Positions 52,219 through 63,867 are shown, counted from the stretch's first letter. The stretch is DNA of 64,000 nt from Lithospermum erythrorhizon (GCA_019722365.1 JADFUC010000863.1:1-64000); one strand, 5' to 3'. Notes: a model not told the origin generated them from the sequence alone. Made by a program: numbers and translations.

Positions 52219-53157
52219 ATTGTATGGGAATAGTTTTGATTCTTGATCTCAGCTGAAGGTTGATGATGCCAATAAGAGTTATATATCGTATATATCTACG
52301 GCCATCATCTAGTCTTTTGAACTTGGCGATTTTTCATTTCATGTAAATAAAAATATTGAGTTTATGGTTCTTGCAACCTATATGCGACGATATCTTTTTC
52401 TTTTGTGTGATGACACAATAAGTTGTGATATCAAGTATACAAAGAACTGATACTTGAGATGAGTGATCAGTTTCACTCCTTTCAAGTATAAATGAAATGT
52501 AAAGGATACTTGATAAATAGAAAGTAAAGGACTCTTGGATGCGCTACCTTAGAAATAAATGTTGTTTGATGTTTAATAGTTAAGACTCGTGTGACTATTG
52601 ATTTGACTTACATACTTTCGAAGTATGTACGACAAATAGAGTAGTAGCATTGAAGGAGAAATAAGTGATCCCAGTTCTGAAATCGTTTTTCAAACTATGA
52701 TCACACTCTGCTTGGAATCTTTAATCAAGAATGATTTGATTCTTGAGCATTGCTTTTGATTTACCTTGACATGAAATAAATAACTCAATCCGTTGAGTTA
52801 TACATTCATGTGTTCCTATTCTACAAGAACGTCTTGTTGAAGGAATGTAACTTTCAATAAATGAGTGAATAATACTTAAGGATACTTTCGTAATATTGTG
52901 ACCTTGAACCCGGACTTGGATATCATATCTTAGAAGATGGGTAGGTCGACTCTCGCTAGATTTAGTGGGAGGGTTACAAATCTTAGCTGATGAATGTATT
53001 GTCTTGACAAATACATGTCAACTTAAGATAAGAGTCACAAATCGATTGCCAATAACATGGAACTGTCCATGATTATAAGGTATCGAATTGATGAGTATAA
53101 ATCATCTAAGGGATGAGATTCCACAAGATGACTCTTTATATGTTGTGGTGACATGTA

Positions 53158-53587
53158 TCTATATATATAATGTGCAAGGGGTGGATTAACGGTTACAAAG
53201 TGAAGCCAAATTTCTAAATACCCATTATACCCTTTAATATTTGCTCAAATCTACCAAATAACTTCCTCATACAAAATTATATATAAGAAGTTTCAACAAG
53301 GTTAGAATAAAAATACAATATTATAAATAAGATTTACTAAAACTTTTAAAAGGTGGAATGTATATATCAAATGAATAGTTTGTATATAAATTTAATGTTT
53401 GTTTTAGTGTATAATAGTTATCCAATTATTATATTTTAAATTCAATGAATTATATATTCTTATATTTATATTTATATTTTCTCTTTTTGTATATGTTGTA
53501 TAATTGAATATGTTATAACGATTATGAAAAAATTTACTATAAAAATAATAAAATAATCCGCACAGGCTAGGCGTGCGAAATAACTAG
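53158..53587 (+). mobile_element. Small non-autonomous Helitron
   Basis: The 5' end is TCTATATATATAATGTGCAA after an A. The 3' end has a hairpin (stem CGCAC/GTGCG, 53559-53577), then 10 bases ending CTAG, followed by a T. These are the Helitron hallmarks: TC start, CTRR end, a 3' hairpin about 11 nt from the end, and insertion between A and T. At 430 bp there is no Rep/helicase coding, so it must have moved in trans. It sits inside LTR element 4. Confidence 0.75.
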
Positions 53588-55499
53588 TATAGAGAATATA
53601 TTAAACCGGTTCAAGTACATAAACGACTTTCTATTTACACATTAAGTGCAATGAGTCACCTTTATACGGATTATTCATAGCAGTGAATGAATCCAAAATC
53701 CTCTGAGATGATTTCAAAATTCATTTGATATAGTTACAAAGATCATGAATAGGGGTACAAATTATCGTCGGATCTATTTCATAAGTTTTCTTCTAGTTAT
53801 AAGACCTCAGAGAATGGATGTTCTTAAGTATTGATTTCATATGAATGGATACTTGACATCTTCATTCTATCGTGAGCAAGAAATGTTCCTAGGTAATGAT
53901 CCTTCAAGGATAGGTACCTGATATTTTTGTGGGGCACATCTTAAAAACTAGAATAAATGGAAACTAGTATACTACTAATATTCAAGTTGAGAACTTGAGA
54001 TATTTGAGTATAAAAGGAGTAAAATCTTCTTTGGAGAAAGAAGATGAACTAAGAGTTCAAAAGGTCAGTTGGAGCTTAACGACACAGATCATTGTATGTA
54101 TGTGATATACAAGTTACTAAGGAAAAGGACCTTACCATATTTGAGTTGTCGATGGTATGAGTCGTAGCAGTTACACTTAGTAAGGAAGATGCGTATCTGC
54201 TACCAATACAAATATGGATTAAGCTTGATCCTTCTACAATGTTTAATTTTCGGCCAAATGAACTTTATGATAATTGGAAATTATTCCTCGAGGTGTACCA
54301 TGAATCGTTACAAGCAGATTCTATCACCATAAGGTAATATAAGAAGGCGAGATCTTGAAGACTACTACCTTGACAATAAAAAGAGAGTTCGGCGTTGAAG
54401 ATAGCATAAGGATATGCAAAGAGTTGACTAGTATGTAAGACATACATCCATATTTCAATATTTGAGGAAAAGGAAGAAGGCATGGGGCCGGTCATGTTTG
54501 AACATGATGAAAACCTATAGGCGTGTAAAACTTTGTCATATCTCCCACGATCAAGTTAGCCGTGCTTGTACATTGAAAATATTTGGTATATGGATGTAAA
54601 GACTATTCTTTCAAAGGATGGTTAAAGGATGATGACACGATCATCTTGTTTACATGTCCTAAAGGACCTAAATGCATGATTCAGTGGGAGGAAGCTCAGT
54701 TTTAATTTCTTTCGTAAACTTGTTTGAATATATGCTTCTTATTCAAAAGCAAGTTTACCTTATCATTTGTTATTGAACAATGATACTGTTATTATTATGA
54801 TAACAAAATTGGTTCCACAATAAAGCATTTTTTACGGAGAGGTGTTTGGTTGAGGATCAAACAGAAATCCTCTATTCAAACCGAATCACGAACCTTGTCC
54901 CCTGCCGGTTGTCCACTAATTGGAATCGGGCACCGAATTGGTTAATATGTGTTTGGTTGTCTAATAACGTTTCTTGGATTAGAAGGGAGTGTGATTATCA
55001 ACTCTAATCAATCACATGGGTATGCAGGTCGAAACAGTGTTCGAATCCATGACTGGACTTGACCGCCGTGAGAAACTTAGAAGATTTTATATACGTCCTA
55101 AGGTGTTTCTCACAGAACTTATGTTAAATGGCGATTCTTAGACCTGAGTGACCTGATTTCACTTTATAGGAGTAATGTACTTTGACCCTGTCTAAACGTC
55201 TTCCGTAACAAGAGGATTATAAAATACTTGTGTTACGTATTGTGAAATCTTGTACGCAAGATGGAATTTGTACAACCGGATATAGCGGTTAGATTTCTGG
55301 CCTCTTGGAGAATTAAGGGTGATTTATGATGTGCATCTAAACTATAATTACTAGATCACATTAATTCATACACCAAAAGAAAAAACTTGAGATGCAAGTT
55401 TGGTGACACAAATCTTACCATAGTTTGTTGTTAGAAATCGGGAGTGCAACGGATCGTTTAAGATGTCGGTTACAAGTAATCGTCAATGACAAGTGGAAA

Positions 55500-55971
55500 T
55501 GTTGGAAATGAGATATTAGATCTCATAAATATATGCCGTTGAACAATTTGATTGTACAACCTATTTACTACATTTAATTATATTCAAACAATATAAGTTT
55601 CGATATATGTTAGGTGTTAGACAATTGACATATTAGAGTTAACTTCGCATTGACATTAGTGGTTATGATGACTTATTAAGTCCATTCATAACCTATATAT
55701 TAATATAATGTTGGTTAACATTGAGTAATATATTACTCTTATCATCGAGCCTAAAAAGTCATACACGATAACATGATCAAACTTTAATATGATTATAACT
55801 TTCGGGTTAAAGTGTAACTATGTAGAATATTGGGACAAATTCCAATTGTTGAAATTATTGTATGTTAGGTCTACTATAGGAAGAGGAACCTTCCGGAATT
55901 TTCTTTTTGTAGAATCATTATTTGAATATTCTAGCTGTTGGTGTTTCTAACGTATAAATAATATTCCAACA
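55500..55971 (+). repeat. Right LTR of element 4
   Basis: 472 bp with inverted tips TGTTGGAAAT and ATTCCAACA, preceded by the polypurine tract ACAAGTGGAAA. Its last 40 bases differ from the left copy. Beyond it the minus-strand element's primer-binding region starts almost at once. Confidence 0.7.
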
Positions 55972-56008
55972 ATATTATTTGGATACGAATCCCATGATCA
56001 CTACCAGT

Positions 56009-57047
56009 TGTATAAACAATAATTAAAGAGATAAAAAATATGTGTACCGTTCTTCTGGAATAAAATAAGCGAGTAGCAGCAGAATATTGTGATGAAGACC
56101 TCCACGAACATCAAGCGAGAATGCCCCTAAGATTGTCTACATCAGCAGTGAACAAGTCCATGCAGTTTTACTAGAACCCCTTTAAAATATTGAACTATGA
56201 TCGAGGTTGGGCAGAAAAATTCAATGGAATTCTTCCACCTACTAGTCGACCAGAACAGAGAAAGAGAGAGAGCTTTTTGTTTTCACAAAAGTGACTATCA
56301 AAAAGTGAATGAGCAATTTTCTTCATGAAAAAGTGGCCTATTTATAGGGTTCAAAATCCCTACTTTTAGGCTTTTGTGAAGTGTTTAGCAAAAACTCTAC
56401 CACCTCCTTAACATGATGAAATAGTCGACTAAAAGAAATTCCATAGAGTCCTAGAATTTTCTCACTTCTTATCCCTAAAATTAAGGCACGTTTTGTGGTT
56501 AAGAAGAATATTCTAGAATTATGCTTTTAGGACAATTTCGGAATTCTCATCTCCTACAACTCTTTTGGTCGACTAAAATGAAGTGGGAAGGTTCTAGAAT
56601 TTTCTCACTTCTTATTCATAAAATAAAGGCACATAAAAAGCTAAGTAGAATATTCAAATAATGATTCTACAAAAAGAAAATTCGAGGCTCCTTTCTTCCC
56701 ATATTCCCGATTAGAACATGGGCATAATTCCTGGTAGATTTTGCTGATGTTCTTAGTTCCATTTAAACTGAAAGTTATAATTAAATTATGACTCGCTTCG
56801 TTTGTAGTGTGTGACCTCTTAGGCTCAATTGACAAAAGTCATGTACTAAATAATGTTAGCAGGGCATTAGATATTAGTACATTGATTATGGCGGACCCTA
56901 GTAGCTATCATAACCCCTGATAATGTCTCGAATATCCTATCTGAACATTACTATCATTATATACAAACTTAAACTTAAATGAGGGATTGGTGGTTATACA
57001 ATCAATTGTTCAATGGACATTATTTCAAATATCTCATATTTCTAACA
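56009..57047 (-). repeat. LTR of element-4 family, minus strand
   Basis: On the minus strand it starts TGTTAGAAATATGAGATA at 57047 and ends near TTTATACA at 56009. It is followed by ACTGGTAGTGATCATGG (56008-55992), which resembles a primer-binding site. It matches element 4's LTRs in inverse orientation over its first 400 bp and has a further 600 bp with a TATAAATA box (56336-56346 zone) and repeated TAGTCGACTA-type sites. The element body it should lead is missing beyond about 55975. Confidence 0.65.
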
Positions 57048-57500
57048 TTACTTAGCTTTTTATGTGCCTTTATTTTAGGGATAAGAAGTGAGAAAATTCT
57101 AGAACCTTCCCACTTCAATATAGTCGACTATATGGAGCTTAAGGAGGTGGGATTTTTGCTTAAAACTCTAACATTTTAGTTATAGTTGATGGCTAAAATT
57201 TAGGGCCTAAGTGCCTATAAATAGGCCACTTTTTGGAGACGAAAATTTGTCATTCATTATCATCTTTTCTTGAAAAGATGAAAGCAAAACCTCTCTCCCC
57301 GCCCCTTTCTTGTTCGACCAAAACTAGGGTAAATTCCTTTGTTCACTTTAATAGTTCTAGTAAAACCGATGGAAGAGTTTGATCAATCGTTAGTTAGTGT
57401 GGACTATTCGTAAAGACAACCTACGTTGGTGTTCGAGACCTCTCGATATTATTCATTGCAAATTCAAGGTGTAAGATACAAACAAAATCTCGTTAATTGT
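57048..57500 (+). repeat. LTR fragment, plus strand, head-to-head with the previous
   Basis: Starts TTACTTAGCTTTTTATGTGC. It matches the 3' half of the LTR at 56009-56660 in inverse orientation, including GATAAGAAGTGAGAAAATTC, CTATAAATAGGCCACTTTTT and TTCTAGTAAAAC. The first half of this LTR copy is absent, replaced by the minus-strand LTR. Confidence 0.65.
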
Positions 57501-57577
57501 GTTTATAATCTTGTAGAGTTCGATAATTGTTATTTTAATCCAAACAAATCAACGACTCTTACCCACATCTCCATTTT

Positions 57578-57876
57578 GAGTTTCCTTTAGGAGCTTATAA
57601 AGAGCTTGTAAGCAAGAAGCTTATAAAGGGTAAAACTATAATTTTAGATAAAAATTGATTCATTACATAGGACAAATTGCTTGTAATACGTTAGATGTTA
57701 ATATGTGGAACTTTGATTTATGTTTAAAATAAAAAAGCAAATATGAAAAGACTGAAATATCCCTGTTTTATTAGAACCGTTAGATCATAATTCCCACTTA
57801 AATGATCAATCCAACGGTACAAACTAGTGTAAGCTTCTTGCTTACTTAAATTGTATAAGCTCCTAAGTAGAAACTC
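57578..57876. mobile_element. 299-bp MITE with perfect 9-bp target duplication
   Basis: The termini are inverted repeats (GAGTTTCCTTTAGGAGCTTA left; GAGTTTCTACTTAGGAGCTT read inward from the right), continuing through GTAAGCAAGAAGCTTA for about 50 bp. It is flanked by exact CTCCATTTT duplications at 57569-57577 and 57877-57885. The 9-bp duplication points to the Mutator superfamily. There is no coding capacity. Confidence 0.85.
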
Positions 57877-58247
57877 CTCCATTTTGTATGTACCAAACAT
57901 AACCTTCTTTTTCTCTCTTTACCAAATTAAGAGCTTTGTTGGTTAAATCACGGCGGGAATTTGGCGAAAACTAAAAACTAAAAACTTATGGCGGGCGGAT
58001 TATAAGCGAATCGAATACTGAAAATATTTAGGTGTTTGATAACAGTTCAAAGAAAAAGACATAAATTGAGTTGTACTGACAACTTTACCCCTACTCTATT
58101 TTATTTATATATATGCATCATATATTTGATGTCTCCCTCAGTTAAACTTGGTTGTGTACTACAGTCGTTTCTTGCGTAGATTAAGAAAAAATAAAACTGA
58201 ATAAAAGTACGTGAAATGTAAAATGAGAATAATTGAAACTATATGTT

Positions 58248-58248
58248 G

Positions 58249-58299
<51 letters not shown>

Positions 58300-58455
58300 T
58301 TTGTTATTATTATTTTTATTATTATTATTATTATTATTATTTTGTTATTATTATTATTATTATCATTTTTATTATTATTAATATTATTATTATTATTATA
58401 GTAATTTTATTTTTCTTTATTTTTATCGTTATTATTTTTATAATAATAATAATAT
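58248..58455. repeat. TTA/ATT microsatellite
   Basis: About 200 bp of (TTA)n with occasional interruptions (TTTTTG, TATCAT, TTTTTC), ending as (ATA)n. It lies 760 bp upstream of the kinase start. The tyrosine- and isoleucine-rich open frame across it is an artefact of the repeat. Confidence 0.95.
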
Positions 58456-59078
58456 TTAAGACTCACTTTGATTTTTTTGGGAGAAAAATAAAATAGATAA
58501 TTTTAACTTAAAATGTTGTTAAAGTTTTGACAAGTACTTAATTTATTAAGTACTTAAAATATTCATTAACAAACAAAGTTAATAAATTAAGTGTTGGATG
58601 GTAATTTTAGTGCTTAATGAGTTTAACAAACACTCCCTAAGAAGTACTGTAAATAATAATAATTCCTCTGTTGTTTTTTGTCATTCTAGGTTAAATTTTT
58701 TGTTTCAAAATATTTGTAATTCTAGTATAGAAAATTATACTTCTATAATTCTAATGTACTTTTTGAGTATATTTTTTTTATGAAATTATTAATCAATCAA
58801 TGATATAGTTTCAAATACTTGACATTCTATATTTTCAATATATTTTTTAACAATTTTCTTTCGTTAATCCATATACAAATGATTTAAATGATAAAAAAAA
58901 CAAAGGGAGCATTAAAAGAAAAAACATTTAAGTGCATAGTAAAGAATAATGGGGCTGTCAAAGGATAATACCAAGAAAGATTCTCTCCATTAAGACATTT
59001 AATAACTCACCTTATGACAATAAAGAAACCCGATAAATACTTTGTAACATTAGCCATTTACATTTAATTTTCCCATCA

Positions 59079-59086
59079 TATAAATA
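59079..59086 (+). promoter_or_regulatory. Putative TATA box of the MAPKKK gene
   Basis: TATAAATA, 126 bp upstream of the chosen ATG, followed by a CT/CA-rich leader. Position and sequence fit a plant core promoter. No ABA-response element could be assigned with confidence. Confidence 0.5.
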
Positions 59087-59211
59087 AATACTCACATTAG
59101 TCATACACCGAAGTCCCTAACATATAGTAATAGTAATACACCTCTCTTTTAACATTATATTCTCAACCCAACCACCCCCTCTCCCCGGTGCCCCCCTCTC
59201 ATGTTTCTTCC

Positions 59212-60270
59212 ATGGATTGGACTAGAGGACCCGTGCTAGGCCATGGCTCCTCCGCCACGGTTTTCTTAGCCACCACCTCCTCCGGTGCGCTTTTTGCCGT
59301 AAAATCTACTGAGCTTTCTTCTTCATGTTTATTACAAAATGAGAGAGGTCTAATTTCCAAGCTCAACTCTCCTTATGTGATCAAGTACCTAGGCTTTGAC
59401 ATTACACATGAAAACAATAAACCAATGTACAATTTGTTCATTGAGTATGCACAAAATGGAACACTTTATGATGTGATCAAGAAACATGGTGGTTCATTAA
59501 AAGAATGTTTGATTAAATTCTTTGTGTATCAAATTCTACAAGGGGTTGAGTATATTCATGAGAATGGATTGGTACATTGTGATATCAAGCCATTGAATAT
59601 ATTAGTTTGTGAAGATGGTGTCAAGATTGGTGATTTTGGTTGTGCTAAGTCAATTGAAAACAGGACAATGTTTTCTGGGACACCAATTTACATGCCTCCA
59701 GAGGTTGCCAGGGGTGAAGAACAAGGATTCTCAGCTGATATTTGGTCTCTTGGATGCACCATTATTGAAATGGCCACAGGTACTAACATGTGGCCCGAGT
59801 GTAAAGAGCCCGTTTCGGCTCTTTACAGGATTGGGCATTCAGAAGATGAGCTAGAGTTGCCTGGTTGGTTCTCTATAGAAGGAAAGGATTTCTTGAGATG
59901 TTGTTTGATAAGGAACCCAAATGAGAGATGGTCAGCAACACAGCTTCTTGGTCATAAATTTCTTGATAATTTGAAGGGTAATTCAATAAAGGAAACTTTT
60001 CTTGAAAGAAAGTCTCCAACTAGTGTATTGGATCAAGACATTTGGGATTCTTTTGAAGTTCATGAAGCTTCAAATTTGGAGGCAAAAATAAGAGATTTGT
60101 CTAGTAATTTTACTTGTGATAGAATCAGGAAGTTAATATTGGATGGTGGCTCTTCATTGAATTTACCAAATTGGGTAGATGAAGAAGGTTGGATTGCAGC
60201 AAGAGATACTGATGATGAAGGAATTTCCAACTTGTGTGAGGTTAATTTTGACATAAATCAATATTGTTAA
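59212..60270 (+). CDS. MAPKKK17/18-type protein kinase, intronless
   Basis: A Ser/Thr kinase of the plant MEKK-like group (MAPKKK15-21 clade). In Arabidopsis its members MAPKKK17/18 feed ABA and stress signals to MKK3 and group-C MAP kinases. The ATG at 59212 gives MDWTRGPVLGHGSSATVF, matching the family's M-x-W-x-R-G start; the frame is open upstream but has no ATG. Seen in the 352 residues: Gly-rich loop 10-17 (GHGSSATV), Lys31 in FAVK, catalytic loop VHCDIKPLN (Asp124), DFG 141-143, the activation segment with GTPIYMPPE (161-164) and DIWSLGC. The kinase domain ends near 252, followed by a tail with LNLPNWVDEEGW. There are no introns, as in this clade. The TAA at 60268 may be premature. Confidence 0.9.
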   Translation: MDWTRGPVLGHGSSATVFLATTSSGALFAVKSTELSSSCLLQNERGLISKLNSPYVIKYLGFDITHENNKPMYNLFIEYAQNGTLYDVIKKHGGSLKECLIKFFVYQILQGVEYIHENGLVHCDIKPLNILVCEDGVKIGDFGCAKSIENRTMFSGTPIYMPPEVARGEEQGFSADIWSLGCTIIEMATGTNMWPECKEPVSALYRIGHSEDELELPGWFSIEGKDFLRCCLIRNPNERWSATQLLGHKFLDNLKGNSIKETFLERKSPTSVLDQDIWDSFEVHEASNLEAKIRDLSSNFTCDRIRKLILDGGSSLNLPNWVDEEGWIAARDTDDEGISNLCEVNFDINQYC

Positions 60271-60474
60271 GATTTGGTAGAAGCAGAGGATTGGGCATTT
60301 GGGACAGTTGATGCAGAGGATGAATTTTTGGGCTCAATTTTATTTCAAGAAGATTTTTTATTTGATTATTATGATGGTGAAAATAGAAATGTAATTAGTA
60401 TTGATGCAGACACAGATCTAATGATGTCTGTTGAAAGTTTATTTAAACCATGTTCTTGTAACAAGCACCATTGA
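60271..60474 (+). other. In-frame open extension after the MAPKKK stop
   Basis: Directly after the TAA the same frame stays open for 67 codons to a TGA at 60472. The peptide is strongly acidic (17 Asp/Glu against 3 Lys/Arg), beginning DLVEAEDWAFGTVDAEDEF and ending KPCSCNKHH. Acidic C-terminal tails follow the kinase domain in this clade, so this looks like former or read-through C-terminal coding. It could also be 3' UTR that is open by chance. Confidence 0.55.
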
Positions 60475-62100
60475 ATTAGAAATTAATACATCAATTTAAT
60501 TTGTTGACCTTATTTGAATTTGTTATGATTCTTGATCTAGGTAGTGTTGGCACAATTATATTAATTGTTCAATAGCATGGTTTATTATCCACATGTTCTT
60601 ATATGTACCACTACCACCTCAATGATATTTGATAAAAAGAAATCTTCAAAATTAATTAATACTATCTTTAATGAGTTTGATTTTTTTAATTTTGAACTTA
60701 AATAACATGTATTACATATGTTTATTTGAGAAAATATATCGATGAGTATTTTCAGCATCTCTTTCTATTAATTTGATAGATTTGATTGAATAAAAGTTTT
60801 GAATGTCGTCGAAGATAATAAAGTTTGTTAATCTTGATTGTAAAAGACAAATGTAATTTTTTTGTAAAGTAGCAATGAGTCTTCGAGGCAGAGTTGAATC
60901 AAAAGTATACTGGCAAAGTTCGAGTTAGATATAAACAGGCTGACTAAGTCGTGATAGTGTGAAAGAATTTGAAGACAGTTAGAGTCTAGAGCTCCCAATA
61001 AAAAGGATCTCAATTAGTGAGAAAATATATTTAGAATACAAATTAACTTTATATACAAATGCACGACTAAGTTATAAAAATATCAATGCATATTTTACTA
61101 TTCAAGTATTCAACTTATTTTTAATTTTTATTTTATTTTGCCATTAATATTAGCATAGTAACTACGAGTATTAGTTACAATGAAAGAAGTTTGAGTATTG
61201 TAAATTTATAAATAAGATGACAAATATTTATTTAGAAAATATATCACACAATTTTGTCATTTATTGACTACTAATTCATAATTAGTCGAGCCATACTCTA
61301 TACATTAGCAAGGGGCCTCCTCTGTGAATGGGACAACACTAAATATTAGTCTTAAATTGGGATTGTCTTTACTCAAATAAAGGAATCATATAGCCGTCTT
61401 TAGTTTAAAATTGGGAACTTAAAAACAAGTTTTTCAGTGTGGAAGCTGGATCATAATTATTTGGTCTTCTTGTTTTAGTTTTACACTGCATGGTAATGCC
61501 TAGTTGTTCATTGCCGTCTCAGAAAGTCATATAGGAATAACATCTTTTTAAATATCACAGGAAATTGACAAAAGTGAGGATTTAATATCAGAAATTCGTA
61601 TTAATACGCATTTAGTTTTTTGAGTTACAAAAATTTTGCATCTACTAAAAGTTTCTTAAGTTGCAGGTGTGATTTTCGTTTGTACTTAATGCTTTATTGA
61701 AGACAATAATCATACATGTAATAATACGGAGTAGTTATGTAACTTCAAAAAATTAAATGCATAAACTTTAGCTGAAGTCATTTTTGCTTAAACTTGAAAT
61801 ATTAATTATATGGCGTAGCAATTATCTATAGATGTGATATTAATTGACTTCTACTTTATTTGATTTGGTGAACCTTTTACAAAGTCAAATCTCTGATGGA
61901 GAAATACAAGTGTACATGAGAGTCAAATTACTACTATCTAAATTGAAAATTCAACACCGTAAGAATCAAGTCAAGGGTATATATGCAAACTAATCAGGTC
62001 AAATGAGGTTTCTTTTAGTTTCTTGATTGTGGAAAAGTGCTAGTAATTTGGACTAGGCATTCTAACTTCCAAAATCCAAAGTTTTTGTGTTTGGAGGTCA
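60475..62100. other. Intergenic DNA downstream of MAPKKK
   Basis: AT-rich, no gene recognised. The first few hundred bases should include the kinase 3' UTR. The string AATACGGAGTAG near 61722 resembles a MITE end, but no partner was found. Confidence 0.5.
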
Positions 62101-62129
62101 TATATAAATTATTGATAATTTTATAATTG

Positions 62130-63095
62130 ATATCATTCGGATCTCGCAAATGCATTTTCTCACATTCAAATTATCATCATGTTTTGTCTGCCTTGAGAAC
62201 TTACCGTCTTCATCAGGACGCTGGAACAATATCGAGGCAGTTGACGTCAATGAATTATCTCTTCATCTTTTCCTTTCGCGTAAAACCCAACTTTTCCGCC
62301 AGTCCTAATTTAGTGACCTCGATGTTTGATCAGAACATCTCCTTTCTTCAGTTAGCAAATCATTTTGAGGTAGCAAACACCTCTCACAACAAAGTTTAAT
62401 CACGAATACTAACTTGGATGATTCATGCAACACAACGGTTACAACCTTGTACAAAGTTCATAACCTTGGACCACGAGCATTTTGTGCTCGCCGTATCTCG
62501 AGAACTCACATCACCAAAGTCTTGTGTTTGTCGACTAGGCTTGTTTGACCTCAGTACAAACTGGATTTACCATTTCATATTTCGAACTTCAAGTGTCTTC
62601 TAGTACCACAACACACTTAAGATTTTACCGACATCCATTTTAACATCAAGAAACTCCCGTATACTTGACGATAATTTCTAATAGCAAGAGAGCCTATTAG
62701 ATTTTCACGTAATTTGTACACTAGATCCTGCTTCAAGTTGACCATCATCATCAAAGCACCACATCGCCCCACGTGTCTGAAATTTCTCCAGGATCCTCCA
62801 TATTTCCCGTGACTTTTCCATGAAGATCTTCATTGATAACGTGATGCAGAGCTTGGCATCACGTATCTAAATCTCCATGGACGCCGTGCTTGAGGCAGGC
62901 TTCTTCAAGAAATCTCCGGTGTGACCTGTGATGTTCGAGCTTACACAAAGTCAATCTCATCTTCCCGCATTAGTACTCTTATAGCGGCTTGCCATCAACA
63001 CCGTCTTCCAACACGGTCCTTCCACAGCCTCACAGATTGTCTTCGATCATCAAAGCGTTTCGATACTAATAGTAGGTATCAATCACAGGCACCTA
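62130..63095 (-). pseudogene. Copia leader and gag start, truncated
   Basis: Minus-strand sequence downstream of a clear primer-binding site. Pieces resembling the start of a copia gag (an R-L-W-K-x-R-V-type stretch at about 63040-63000) are visible, but the frame is broken. The element appears to end by about 62100, so pol is missing in this window. Identification rests mainly on the LTR and primer site beside it. Confidence 0.45.
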
Positions 63096-63110
63096 TGACT
63101 CGATACCAAT
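63096..63110 (-). other. Primer-binding site of copia element
   Basis: On the minus strand, directly after the LTR end CCTAACA, it reads ATTGGTATCGAGTCA. This is close to the plant initiator-Met tRNA complement TGGTATCAGAGC and marks the start of the element's internal region. Confidence 0.7.
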
Positions 63111-63867
63111 TGTTAGGAATCTTTTACCATTATTGACAAGCCACATAGTGGAAATGACTCATATCCCGTCAGGATGCACAAGAACAACCAAACAGAGTAA
63201 TACTAGCACACTAATTTGAATATGACAAACAAAAAAGAAAATAATAGAAGGTAAATCAGTTACAAGAATTTTACCACTGGTTCCCTGATGTAGAAAGGTA
63301 CATTAGAGCTGCTTGAATCCACTAATAATATCATGAAGATTGTTCACAGGGACTCAAAAACCTCTTCAGCATACCAGTGAATGTTTACCAGCACGAAAAC
63401 TCAAGCACAAGTCTCTCATGCTCTCTTGAATCTCTAAGCGTCGTTTCTATTATTATCGCAAAATTATAATAGGCTACCATGTGCAGAATAAGAATAAAGC
63501 TACCACTACATTCTGCTTTCCTGAGGTTGATTTCAATACAATTGGGGTAGTGGTGTTTTAGCATTGTAGAGACCCACTGCAGCTCATATATATAGACAAC
63601 AAAGGTCCTAGGTCTAAAATCTCCCAAACCGCCGGAGAAGGCACGGGCTGACGGACCTCGAGCAAGCCTCAGTCAGGAGCTAAGCCGGGAACTGGTGGGA
63701 CTTGCAGGTCGATCTTCTCCCACGAGCTGTCCTACGGACTCCAAGTGCCAGGTAGGGACTTTACTGCTTTAACTCCCGCCTCCTCGATCTTCTCGCGATC
63801 TTCTTCGAAGTCCTCCCGAACTTCCCAATCCCTCTCTTTCGCGGTCAATTTGACTTCATCTCCAACA
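63111..63867 (-). repeat. 5' LTR of copia element (minus strand)
   Basis: 757 bp. On the minus strand it starts TGTTGGAGATGAAGTC at 63867 and ends TTCCTAACA at 63111, so the tips are TGTTRG...CYAACA. A TATATATA box lies at about 63587-63595 and the primer-binding site follows the 3' tip. The tips are the best preserved of all the LTRs here, suggesting a younger insertion than the 10-30 kb nest. The other LTR is not in the window. Confidence 0.7.

Larger units (their letters stand above)
51776..55971 (+). mobile_element. LTR retrotransposon 4 (plus strand), no coding seen
   Basis: Direct repeats at 51776-52218 and 55500-55971 share ACAATTTGATTGTACAACC, TAGACAATTGACATATTAG, GGGTTAAAGTGTAACTATG and TTGTAGAATCATTATTTGAA. 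The right copy starts TGTTGGAAATG after the purine tract ACAAGTGGAAA (55489-55499) and ends ATTCCAACA, giving matching inverted LTR tips. The 3.3-kb internal region has no gag or pol motif I can recognise and contains a Helitron. The left LTR's 3' end and the target duplication are not resolved. Confidence 0.75.

Noticed and set aside
58233..58496. Open frame of 87 codons rich in Tyr and Ile
   Set aside because: It is a translation of the TTA/ATT microsatellite and has no protein-like composition.
59188..59211. Upstream in-frame start for the kinase, adding eight residues
   Set aside because: That start is GTG, which is not expected in a plant nuclear gene. The ATG at 59212 gives the family-typical N-terminus MDWTRG.
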